From an uncultured Microscilla sp. (GTDB lineage Bacteria; Bacteroidota; Bacteroidia; Cytophagales; Microscillaceae): DNA of 48,822 bases. The notes below the pieces were generated by a model, which had not been told where the DNA came from, did no database searches, and saw only the letters and a program-made list of their open reading frames with translations. The stretch's first letter is position 1. Each line of letters begins with the position of its first letter. A program made the translations under genes and the position numbers. Where the stretch lies: contig NZ_CANLRP010000048.1 of the NCBI RefSeq assembly GCF_947493425.1, positions 1-48,822 on the forward strand, written 5' to 3'. Below are positions 26,377-35,307 of the stretch, in pieces.

Positions 26377-27870
26377 TGTTTATTGTTTTGTGTAATGGCT
26401 CAAATATCGGTTGGGTATGGGCAATATTACAAAAAGTTTGCTTCATTAGAAGATGCCCTCGCTACCCAAACTAAATCTTCTCGTCGTATAAAAGCCATGG
26501 TATTATATAGTGATAATGTAATAAATTTGTCTCCACGAATAAGCGAGCTTAAATACTTAAGAGGCCTTATAATAAGGTGTAAAAACCTAAAGACATTACC
26601 AAAGAATTTTGGAGAGCTTAACCTGTCTTTTTTGAGGATAGAAGCAGATAGCCTTATTGCTTTGCCTAAAAGCATAAGTAAAATTAAGAATTTATCTTAC
26701 CTTGTGTTAAATGTAAATAGTTTAACGAGATTACCAAAAGGGATAGGCAAACTTCAAAAGTTGCAAAGGCTAGAAATAAGGTCTAATAACCTTCGTGCCT
26801 TGCCTAAAAGTATAGGCAAACTTCAAAAATTAGACACACTGAGGTTACAAGCCCATGGTCTTCGTACTTTGCCCCAAAGCATAGGCAAGCTTCAAAATTT
26901 AAAAAAACTCATCTTAAGAGCAGATGCTTTGAAAAAATTACCCCAAAAAAGCATAGGCAAACTCCTAAATTTAGAGCAGCTGGTATTACAGGTAAACAGG
27001 TTAACCACTTTACCCAAAAGCCTGAGCCAACTCCCCAAGCTAAAAAAAATGACATTAATAGCACATCACCTGCGTACTTTGCCTAAAAGCATTGGCAACT
27101 TTCCTGAGTTGGAAATGTTAGAGTTAGAGGTAAATAATTTGGTAGCATTGACCCCAGGCATAGGGCAGTTTAAACGGCTAAAGTATTTAAAAATTGTCAA
27201 TGGACAGTTTGCTACCCTTCCCCAAAGCATAGGAGACTTGCCGAACCTCGAAATGTTATTTTTGTTGAATGTGCCACTCACCACCTTGCCCGTGGGCATT
27301 GGCAACCTAAAAAAGCTGAGAACACTTCAAGTATTGAAAAGTAAATTAACTACTTTGCCTGAAGCTATTGGCAACTTGAAAAACCTAAGAGAACTGTTGT
27401 TTCGGTACAGGTACAACCCAAGTGGCGAGTCGCTGAGGTATCGTTGGGGAGGTAGAAATGGCCAGCTAACCAGGCTTCCTGAGAGCATTGGAAATCTTCA
27501 AAATCTTGTTCTCTTGAATTTGTCTCACAATCAATTGACACGGCTTCCTGAAAGCATTGGCAACCTTCAGAATCTCGGTAATTTAAATTTATCGCACAAT
27601 CGCTTGATACGGTTTCCTGAAAGTTTAAGTAAATTAAGTGGTTTAGGTGCTTTGAACGCAAATCATAACCAACTGACAAGTTTACCAAAATCAATTGGAG
27701 CGCTTAAGGGGCTGGTGTATTTACAACTGCGCTACAATCAATTAAAGGCATTGCCCAAAAGTTTTTACAAACTTGATTTGATGAACTTATTCATTGCCCA
27801 TAATAAGTTTTCGCAGGAGGAACTAAAAGCCATTAAGGAACGGGCTTCTCCTGGGGCAACCGATTTTTAA
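26314..27870 (+). CDS. Exported leucine-rich-repeat protein
   Basis: From ATG 26314 the gene encodes 518 residues. A signal peptide is present, with a basic region then FKLFACLLFCVMAQISVGYG ending at about residue 36. After a linker, about 19 LRRs of 22-23 residues follow, for example LRRLPESIGNLQNLVLLNLSH-like units, with one irregular insertion near residue 375 containing RYRWGGRNGQ. It ends with a cap-like helix. The protein is likely periplasmic or exported and binds other proteins. The frame also extends to a GTG at 26257 inside the 122-bp repeat, which I reject in favour of the ATG. Its first part is homologous to the next LRR gene. No C-terminal sorting domain is evident. Confidence 0.88.
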   Translation: MDMKPLNERFLSAFDRFKLFACLLFCVMAQISVGYGQYYKKFASLEDALATQTKSSRRIKAMVLYSDNVINLSPRISELKYLRGLIIRCKNLKTLPKNFGELNLSFLRIEADSLIALPKSISKIKNLSYLVLNVNSLTRLPKGIGKLQKLQRLEIRSNNLRALPKSIGKLQKLDTLRLQAHGLRTLPQSIGKLQNLKKLILRADALKKLPQKSIGKLLNLEQLVLQVNRLTTLPKSLSQLPKLKKMTLIAHHLRTLPKSIGNFPELEMLELEVNNLVALTPGIGQFKRLKYLKIVNGQFATLPQSIGDLPNLEMLFLLNVPLTTLPVGIGNLKKLRTLQVLKSKLTTLPEAIGNLKNLRELLFRYRYNPSGESLRYRWGGRNGQLTRLPESIGNLQNLVLLNLSHNQLTRLPESIGNLQNLGNLNLSHNRLIRFPESLSKLSGLGALNANHNQLTSLPKSIGALKGLVYLQLRYNQLKALPKSFYKLDLMNLFIAHNKFSQEELKAIKERASPGATDF

Positions 27871-27959
27871 ATGTATCTACACAAAGGGTGCATGCCTCAT
27901 GTGAAATTTTGTTGTCACGCTTTACTCTTTTTCGAGAGCAGCAACTAAAGTGAAAATAT

Positions 27960-28058
27960 ATGGTGAACAATAAGTTTTATAACCAGCAATGGTATTTGCG
28001 TCTAGCCAAGGTGCCTGAAGCCTGGCAGCTATTGAATGGGGGTAACAGCATTGATTAA
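27960..28058 (+). pseudogene. N-terminal remnant of a subtilisin-like (S8) protease, copy 1
   Basis: A 32-codon frame starts at ATG 27960 (NNKFYNQQWYLRLAKVPEAW then LLNGGNSID) and stops. It matches the first 32 residues of the frame at 29511 in pattern: Y.Q.W.L then AW.LLNGGN.ID. The catalytic part never follows, so it cannot be an active protease. It lies 90 bases after the LRR gene, just as the second copy follows the second LRR gene. Too short to be sure that it is translated. Confidence 0.6.
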
Positions 28059-28261
28059 GACTTCAAAGAATTAGGGAAACATTTCTTTACACATTGACTA
28101 CCCAAAGATTGATAAATTTTAGCCAAAAAATGACCAAATTTACCCTCCCTATGAAAACTTTACCGCCGATCATCAATGGTTCACAAAATAAATGAGTAAC
28201 TTTTGTAAAATTACATGACTGGTTTCTCACAACACTAATATACCACCAATAAAAGTAAAAG
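28059..28261. other. Intergenic region between LRR cassettes
   Basis: This AT-rich region follows the first protease remnant and precedes the second 122-bp leader. It has no credible gene on either strand and no clear terminator. Confidence 0.5.
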
Positions 28262-28383
28262 TAGTGGTGTTTTATCACAGATTGCGTCTCACTACTGTTA
28301 AAAATACCCTACTAAAAATAATGGATATGAAACCTTTGAATGAACGTTTTCTAAGCGCTTTTGATAGATTCAAGCTTTTTGCT
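28262..28383 (+). repeat. 122-bp direct repeat, copy 2
   Basis: This second copy of the leader and signal-peptide segment differs from 26255-26376 at one base. It marks the start of the second LRR cassette. Confidence 0.92.
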
Positions 28384-29467
28384 GGAGTGTTGTTGTGTTT
28401 TTCGTGGCAAGCCTCCGCAGGGCAGGCCAAGGCCTTTTTTTCCTGGCAAGATGCCCTGGCTCATTCTTCTTCGGGGCTCAAAAGCATGATATTGAGAAAC
28501 GATTCATTGACTGTTTTATCTTCACGCATTGCAGAGTTTAAAAGCCTAAAACGCCTTACGATTGAGTATAAGCAACTCAAGAAATTACCTGAGGAGATTG
28601 GCGAGCTTGAAAATTTAGAGATTTTAACATTATCAGGGAGTAAACTTACCTCTCTTCCCAAGAGCATAGGCAAGCTTAAAAAATTGAAAGATTTGACGAT
28701 ACGCAGAGGTAAACTTACCTCTCTTCCCAAGGAAATAGGTCAGCTTACAAGTTTAATGGAACTGGATTTAGGTATTAATCAACTGATGAAGCTACCCAAG
28801 GAGATAGGGAAACTAACAAAGTTAATTTACTTGGAACTGCATGGCAATCGGCTGGTGGAGTTACCCCAAGAGATAGGTGATTTGGAGAAGCTAACATTAT
28901 TGTATTTAGTGGGTAATAAGCTTGAATGTTTGCCCAAGAGCATAGGAAACCTAAAAAACTTAAGAGTATTGTATTTGGGGTATAACAGCCTAAATAGCTT
29001 GCCTAATGAAATTCAACAATTGACTAAACTTAAGGCGGTTGTATTTAGAAAACAACCTGTTAACTGCTTTGCATACTGGTATTGGTAAGTTAAGGAAGTT
29101 GGAAAAGTTTGACCTGAAAAATAATCATTTGAAAGAACTGCCTAACGAAATAGGTCAGCTGAGCAATTTGCAGGAGTTTAATCTAAAGAATAATCGTTTG
29201 AAAAAGTTGCCTAACAAAATAGGCCAACTGAGCAAGTTACAAAAGTTTAACCTAAAGAATAATCGTTTGAGAAGGCTTCCTGAAGAAATAGGCCAGCTTA
29301 GCAGTTTGCGAGAGTTTGACCTGGAGAATAACCGTTTGAGAAACCTCCCCGAAGAAATAGGCCAACTGAGCAACTTACAAAAATTGTATTTAGAGCATAA
29401 CCACTTTTCCAAAGCCAGGCAGCGAAAGATTAGACGGTGGTTGCCCAAATGTGGGATTTCCTTTTAA
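28321..29467 (+). pseudogene. Exported LRR protein gene split by a one-base insertion
   Basis: The first frame (ATG 28321 to 29088) encodes the same signal peptide start as the 26314 gene and about 8 LRRs, then runs into an untypical tail ending at 29088. A second frame (29039-29467) continues perfect LRRs and a C-terminal cap. At 29035-29041 the sequence reads gcggttg; removing one g (29037 or 29038) makes the LRR pattern run on without a break (KAVVF becomes KALYLENN). The repaired product would have about 381 residues. Either the gene is inactivated, or a sequencing error or slippage site is present. If the real sequence is as shown, a secreted half-protein of about 255 residues may still be made. 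A separate start for the second half is only a TTG. Confidence 0.85.
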
Positions 29468-29510
29468 GTAGTAGCGATACAAATGATTCAACACATAAAC
29501 ACATCACAAT

Positions 29511-29840
29511 ATGCCTTTGAACCGACATTATGCCCAACACTGGCACCTCAAAATTATCCAGGCAGAAGAAGCTTGGACACTTTTGAATGGTGGAAACAAT
29601 ATTGATTTGAACAATGGCAACCCCAACGACATTAGGCACGGCGACCCAAGTATCGTTGTGGGAGTGATTGATTCAGGGGTACAAACCAGAGGGGGAGTGA
29701 TAGAACACCAAGGGCTCAAAGGCAATGTGTCGGATGGACAGGCAAAAGGGAGGTTATTTGTAGATGATGGAATTATAGCTGCGAATGCTCCAACCAACGT
29801 TTTTCCAAGCCTAGCCTGGGTAAATATTGACCAAAAGTGA
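29511..29840 (+). pseudogene. Truncated subtilisin-like (S8) protease, copy 2
   Basis: The 109-residue frame begins with an N-terminal segment like that of secreted subtilases (AW near residue 20, then LLNGGNNID). It then holds the S8 catalytic-Asp motif as SIVVGVIDSGVQTRGG at about residues 46-61. The later HGT histidine motif and the GTS serine motif are absent, because the frame stops after 109 codons and no later frame supplies them before the next gene. It therefore lacks two of three catalytic residues. No signal peptide is seen. It could be a decayed cargo gene or an interaction module. It follows the LRR gene after 43 bases. Confidence 0.75.
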
Positions 29841-29947
29841 TTGATTTACCCGTATTGGAAACAAAAAGTGAAAAATAAATATTTGTTGTACGCCAGCTTT
29901 TGCAAGTAAGTGACCTAGTTTAGTATCAATCAAAAACCAAAAATTGT

Positions 29948-32900
29948 ATGTCGTCTATATATCATTTTGTGGATAAGAACATAAACAATGCTCTAGTTTC
30001 TCCTCAAATAGCATCTGATTGCTTTGGACCTTTGTCCTCAGATGCTTTTCGTACTACCTCTTCTTTTCAAATCAATAGTGATGTGCCAGCTTATGCCATG
30101 CTTAAAGGGTATGTGTTGGTTCAATCTCAGAATGGGAATGGTACCGGAAACCCTGGTGGTTTGGTGAATATTATACTTAGGCCTTTTCAACAACCACAAG
30201 GTTTTTTCCCTATCAAATATATTATTTATCGTGGTCTCAAGCGAGATGATTTTATAGATAGCAATACGGGAAATGTACTAACTACAGGTTCAGAATTTAT
30301 AAATGCTCTACAAATCATCCAGCAAAAAAGACAGCCTGGGGCTAAGGTGCCTACCAGTGCCCTATTTGGAGAATACCAAATGCCCACTACAGGCATAAAA
30401 CCCCATCACTATTACTTGGATAATTACTTTTTTATTGCCAACAATACAGGTTCTCAGCTGTTTATGGCTGAATCAGGCATGCATTTAGGAAACTTCAAGG
30501 CCAATGAGTTAGCAGGGGTAGATATTGTATTAGAAAACCCAGAGTATTATCCCACCATAGACATGAGTAGGGAGATTTTTTTTGTTTTGCTGGCAAATGC
30601 TACCAACAGTTCAGAAAAAGCCTACCAATATGAGCAGTCTAGACATTTTGTAGATGTAGCAGCATTTTACGGTTTATTGGCTGACCAGATTTTTAGAGGG
30701 GAAAGCTCAACCAAATTATATTATAGGAACCTAGGAGTAACTCAAGAAGTAAAAACTACAAATGATGTATATAACAATCTATTGGTTCCTTTTTTTAGTA
30801 AACACCGGATTTACATAGACATTCGTAATGAAAACGGGAATTCCTACAACTACTATGGCAACTATAAAGGTAATACAGGCAATGCTGCTGAAGACGAAAA
30901 AGAGTTGAAAATAGGGGTAAATCCTTTACAGGCTAATCTTAAGGAATACTATACAGAAGGATGGCCTGTGCATATTTTTGAATATCCCACCCCACATACT
31001 ACCAAAACCAGCAATTCCTTATACATCAGTTTACGGTTAACAAGTGATAATAAAAACCCAATGCTGGTAGGACAGCACCTTAAAATCACTACCTCACCAT
31101 CTAAAGTTGATAGGCAGACAACGTTTGTCACTGAAAATGATTTGGTAGATGCAAATGACCCCGTTTGGACAAAACCTCTGGGATGCAGGGTACCCAATGC
31201 TCCAGGTACCCCCTCTGGAAAGCAATTGACAACTCTCATAAAATTAAACTATGCCAAACAACGGGAGGTAGGAAATACATTGGGTACAACAAAGTTTCCC
31301 TATGAGCATTACACTGATTATTTATTTGGGCCAGTCAATACATTTATTCCTTGGAATTCCAGTGATGGAGTGCAGTGGATAAGTTCACACCATCATAAGT
31401 ATGTGGATGGTTTAAGCATTGGAATTATTGAGAGTGAGGCCGAAGTACAAATTGATGCAACTGTACAGTTTCCTTCTAAACAAACAATTGATTTTGGGCA
31501 ATTTTTAGTGGGTGATATAGACGAAATCGAAATACTTAGTAGCATAAGACCTGACCTTAGTGGGTTATATAAGGTTAAAAGCATGCACTCTAATGGAATA
31601 ACAACGATGGTTGTGTTACAAGATGTATTACCAGATATTGAGCTATTGAGGTCTCATTCTACCTTAATATTTAAATTAAAATCTTTGGCAAATGTAGACT
31701 ACAAAAACAAGAAAATAGTAGCCTTGGGTATTGACCTGTCCAATAATGTGGCATTTAAACCATCACCTGCTTCTACTCCTACCGCTTTGGCCCAGAAAAT
31801 ATGGCTACATAATATCACCAATCAAGGACACAAAGTTCGCTATACACTTGATAGTCGGGTATTTGATGGCAAAAACACTATTTTTACTACTCGAGAGAAT
31901 ATTACACTGTCCAAACGACGCAACATAGGTTTTGGAGGTTGGATGGAGACTGGAATGGTATTGGAAAATGACTTCAACAGCTCTCCGTCTGGAGATATTG
32001 ATCGAGTTATTTTGTATGCAGCACCTCAAAGTTATTTTTCGAACATCAATGGCAACAAACGAACTTTTTTCAATTACGCAGGTGGAACATTTAACAACAA
32101 AAGCTTTTTTCAAACCATTCAGAAAATTAACAAGGACTTTCAGGTTGAAAAATTAAGCATACAAGAGGCTCCTGGTAACTATATCTTTACCTTGGCGTAT
32201 CGCAAACCTTCTGTTGTAAAAGAGAATATATTTTTGTTGGGACTGGATAGGGATAATTGGCAGAATTTACAAATCTCGGCAAAGAACCTGTTGCATCAAT
32301 ACCACCTTTTCATGTGCCGTCTTATCCCAAGTGGAGGGCTCAAAAAAGATGTTAACAACCAACCTTATTATAAATATGAACTGGTCTTATATGGGTTAGA
32401 AAAATCATCAAATACATATACTAATGTTCATCCCAATACTCCAATTGTGGTTTACTCCCGGGATGGACTGATTTTTACTACACCAGAGTTTGCCAACAAA
32501 GAAGAACAAGCTCTAGGACAAGCGAAACTAACTTATGAAGAATTGTTTCATTTGACTACAACACCGCCACCAGGAGACTTTGAATACGGGAAACAGCATA
32601 ATGGAGCAAATTCAACATACAAGTATTTATATACCAATATAGGTGCACCTCTCAAAGTTATTGTTAATGGTTTTAAAACAAAGCTAGATACTTTGACTCC
32701 CGTCAACTTTGCGAATAAAATAGAGAAAATAATCAGAGATGAGGCAGCAAAACTACTAAACAAAGCCAGGGAGCAAATTAGGCTTGCAACGAGTGCAATG
32801 TACAATAAAGATGGTGCTTTGTACTTGGCTCGTTTGCAAATGCGTAAAACTTTGAAACAACACCCTTTAGTACAGTCATTGATAAACAAGGGTACTTTAT

Positions 32901-33964
32901 CTATTGATGATATGGAAAGGTGCATTGATTTAATAGAAAAAGTGTCGCGAGGACTACATAGAGATACATTGCCAAATTTTACTACTTACCCTAACCATAT
33001 CCCTATATTGATTACTGGTTATGATCCTTTCAGATCAATTTATCGCTCTTCTTTTCGTCGGGGGTGGGGAAAGTATAACGGGTTAGATGGACAGTATCAC
33101 TTATCTAATCCATCAGGAAATATAGCACTTGCATTACACAATACAGAATTGGTGAATGGGAGCAAAAAAGCGAAAATCCTTACTAGTATATTTCCAGTAC
33201 GTTACGATGATTTTAACAACGGGATAGTAGAAAGTTATTTTCAACGCTACATTGATCAAAACCACCTTGAACATAAAAGCTATGTAAACTTTGTAACTCA
33301 TCCTCTAAAAATTATTGTAACAGTTAGTTATGGTTTTGTTAATGCGCATAAGACTTCATCACGTTTTCATTTAGATAGATTTGCTTCAAGGCATAGAAAC
33401 CCAACATTGCATGACAATGAGTTTAAGTTAGCTGGAAAGTCTTACTATTTAAGTCAAAAAGATAAAGATGATAAGGAGTTTATCGAAAATAGTTTGGGAG
33501 AACTTGCTGTCACAAATGACTTTAAACCTTGGTTGGACTCAACAAAGAAGTTTAAACTTGCCCAAAATTACAAGTTTGCAATTAGAGGAGCCGATAGCTC
33601 TGGTAAAATAATAATTGATGACAACAGCGGGAGTAACTATATAGGTTCCAATCTTGTAAATGACGGATCTACTCTGGAAAGCTTTCCTGACATTGTCAAT
33701 TATCCATCTAACATATATGCCACCTCTATTAATAGCAATAGAGAGCTCCTGTCAAGAAATGGATCAGGAGGAAGTTATTTGTCTAATGAAATACATTATC
33801 GGGTAGCTTTTCTAAGGGAAAAGTTCAATAAATCAAACCTCCATCAAGTAAGGACAGGGCATATTCATGTGGGCTTTTTGTATGATAATGTGGATACCGA
33901 TCGTAAGAAAATGATAGCTGATATTGTAGATACTCTTCAAAATAAAATTTTGCCCTTACTATAA
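29948..33964 (+). CDS. Giant unknown protein with a C-terminal pyroglutamyl-peptidase-like domain
   Basis: The 1338-residue protein has no signal peptide. Residues 1 to about 910 are of unknown family, with predicted beta-strands and many Asn and Tyr residues; the stretch near residue 90 reads FFPIKYIIYRGLKRDDFID. A helical charged segment spans about 914-1010. Residues 1015-1338 resemble peptidase family C15: ILITGYDPF at 1020, NPSGNIALAL, TSIFPVRYDDF, GGSYLSNEIHY at 1274 and GHIHVG at 1304. The position of the catalytic Cys (YxCN in the family) is Ser1279, while His1307 is kept; a Glu equivalent may be Asp1143. It may be inactive or altered. It begins a four-gene operon, 6 bases before the next gene. 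Confidence 0.8.
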   Translation: MSSIYHFVDKNINNALVSPQIASDCFGPLSSDAFRTTSSFQINSDVPAYAMLKGYVLVQSQNGNGTGNPGGLVNIILRPFQQPQGFFPIKYIIYRGLKRDDFIDSNTGNVLTTGSEFINALQIIQQKRQPGAKVPTSALFGEYQMPTTGIKPHHYYLDNYFFIANNTGSQLFMAESGMHLGNFKANELAGVDIVLENPEYYPTIDMSREIFFVLLANATNSSEKAYQYEQSRHFVDVAAFYGLLADQIFRGESSTKLYYRNLGVTQEVKTTNDVYNNLLVPFFSKHRIYIDIRNENGNSYNYYGNYKGNTGNAAEDEKELKIGVNPLQANLKEYYTEGWPVHIFEYPTPHTTKTSNSLYISLRLTSDNKNPMLVGQHLKITTSPSKVDRQTTFVTENDLVDANDPVWTKPLGCRVPNAPGTPSGKQLTTLIKLNYAKQREVGNTLGTTKFPYEHYTDYLFGPVNTFIPWNSSDGVQWISSHHHKYVDGLSIGIIESEAEVQIDATVQFPSKQTIDFGQFLVGDIDEIEILSSIRPDLSGLYKVKSMHSNGITTMVVLQDVLPDIELLRSHSTLIFKLKSLANVDYKNKKIVALGIDLSNNVAFKPSPASTPTALAQKIWLHNITNQGHKVRYTLDSRVFDGKNTIFTTRENITLSKRRNIGFGGWMETGMVLENDFNSSPSGDIDRVILYAAPQSYFSNINGNKRTFFNYAGGTFNNKSFFQTIQKINKDFQVEKLSIQEAPGNYIFTLAYRKPSVVKENIFLLGLDRDNWQNLQISAKNLLHQYHLFMCRLIPSGGLKKDVNNQPYYKYELVLYGLEKSSNTYTNVHPNTPIVVYSRDGLIFTTPEFANKEEQALGQAKLTYEELFHLTTTPPPGDFEYGKQHNGANSTYKYLYTNIGAPLKVIVNGFKTKLDTLTPVNFANKIEKIIRDEAAKLLNKAREQIRLATSAMYNKDGALYLARLQMRKTLKQHPLVQSLINKGTLSIDDMERCIDLIEKVSRGLHRDTLPNFTTYPNHIPILITGYDPFRSIYRSSFRRGWGKYNGLDGQYHLSNPSGNIALALHNTELVNGSKKAKILTSIFPVRYDDFNNGIVESYFQRYIDQNHLEHKSYVNFVTHPLKIIVTVSYGFVNAHKTSSRFHLDRFASRHRNPTLHDNEFKLAGKSYYLSQKDKDDKEFIENSLGELAVTNDFKPWLDSTKKFKLAQNYKFAIRGADSSGKIIIDDNSGSNYIGSNLVNDGSTLESFPDIVNYPSNIYATSINSNRELLSRNGSGGSYLSNEIHYRVAFLREKFNKSNLHQVRTGHIHVGFLYDNVDTDRKKMIADIVDTLQNKILPLL

Positions 33965-33970
33965 TAAAAA

Positions 33971-35290
33971 ATGATACAATTTATAAAATGTTTTTGCTTA
34001 GGATGGCTCTTGATATTGGCCACACAAACAACAAAAGCCCAACGTTTTGACTATGCTTCTTTGTCAATAGAAAAAAGCCCTGAATTGGACTCTATAAAAG
34101 TATATTGCTTGGGCAAAATTGCTATTGATGCATTGCTGACAGGTGATCATACAGATAGTTTAACTTTGCAAAAGCAGTCTTGGTTGATGTATGAAAAAGA
34201 TTTTTTAACTATAGGAAAGGATTATCCAAGGCATAACCAAAAAGGCATCACCCACAGAGTTTACCGTTATTTAGGGTATTACGCCACAAACTCTGTACAT
34301 GGGTTTGCTTTGGAAAAAAGGGGTAAGTGGATGATGATCTATGTATATGTAGATCATAGAATGAAGGATCTTGTGCACCACAAGATCACTCTGAATGACT
34401 TTAAGTTTAAAGAAGGGACATATTGCATCAATATTTTTGACAACTCAGCTTCCATTATCGATACGGTCAGAGAGCAAGTTCAAACAACCATTCCAAAACA
34501 CCTTCTCTTAGATGAGGTATGGACAATTAAAGGAAAGGAATTACTGAAAGCTAAGGTCAGTCCAAAATTTATTGGCCCTGATCAACTCCGGTATTACTTG
34601 TTCAAAGATCAAAAGCCACCAACAGTTCAAACAATATTACAGGGTCTCCCCATTAGTACGAAGCCAGAGGTATTAAGAAGTATATATTTATGGTGCAACT
34701 GGACTACCAAAAGCACTCAAATAAAGAGATTAGGTGTTTTGAACAAAGATGGTTTGTTTACAAATGGTGAGCTTTATAAGGCTTCTTTGGTTTGGTTGAC
34801 ACAAGATCACCAACATTATAAGAGAATGATTTTTAAGAAACTAGATACCTTTTATAAGTCTTTGATATACTATGCGCTAAAAAAAGGAAATAAGACGATG
34901 CATGTATATTTGTATCTGGGCAAAGAAAGTAATAACTATGTTAGCCTAGCCAACTACCTGCGCCATACCCAACCTGGAATAACTATAGAAGCACTGCGCT
35001 TCCTCCCTGGTACCTATCTTATTGATTTGTATCACCAAACTGCTATCAACCAAGCAACACTTCAAAAACTAAAACAGAAACAATATGACATAGAAAAAGT
35101 GAGCAAGTCTTTTTATAGGACTCATTATTTCAATAAGCGTAAACGAGTAAGTTTTACTATCACTCAAAAAGCTCTGAGAGCCCACAGAATAAGTAATCAA
35201 CCCATTACTCCTGAAAGCCTGAAGTATTATCATAATAAACCTGAAAAACCAAAGGGAATAGCAAAAATTTTAAATGTTTTTGAGCAGTAG
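33971..35290 (+). CDS. Exported two-repeat protein of unknown function
   Basis: The 439-residue protein begins with a signal peptide (FIKCFCLGWLLILATQTTKA, cut near residue 23). The mature part consists of two diverged copies of a domain of about 200 residues. Matching landmarks are GTYCINIFD near residue 148 and GTYLIDLYH near 346, and IGPDQLRYYLFKDQKPPTVQ near 201 with ITPESLKYYHNKPEKPKGIA near 411. I do not recognise the domain. The start is an ATG 6 bases after the previous stop and the next gene begins 17 bases later, which supports co-translation. The only operon member with an export signal, it may be the periplasmic or surface partner of the large proteins. Confidence 0.8.
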   Translation: MIQFIKCFCLGWLLILATQTTKAQRFDYASLSIEKSPELDSIKVYCLGKIAIDALLTGDHTDSLTLQKQSWLMYEKDFLTIGKDYPRHNQKGITHRVYRYLGYYATNSVHGFALEKRGKWMMIYVYVDHRMKDLVHHKITLNDFKFKEGTYCINIFDNSASIIDTVREQVQTTIPKHLLLDEVWTIKGKELLKAKVSPKFIGPDQLRYYLFKDQKPPTVQTILQGLPISTKPEVLRSIYLWCNWTTKSTQIKRLGVLNKDGLFTNGELYKASLVWLTQDHQHYKRMIFKKLDTFYKSLIYYALKKGNKTMHVYLYLGKESNNYVSLANYLRHTQPGITIEALRFLPGTYLIDLYHQTAINQATLQKLKQKQYDIEKVSKSFYRTHYFNKRKRVSFTITQKALRAHRISNQPITPESLKYYHNKPEKPKGIAKILNVFEQ

Positions 35291-35307
35291 AGTAAACAAT
35301 ACAACCC

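Noticed and set aside
29031..29467. Programmed frameshifting in the second LRR gene
   Set aside because: There is no slippery heptamer of the X XXY YYZ type and no clear downstream stimulatory structure; a simple one-base insertion explains the data.
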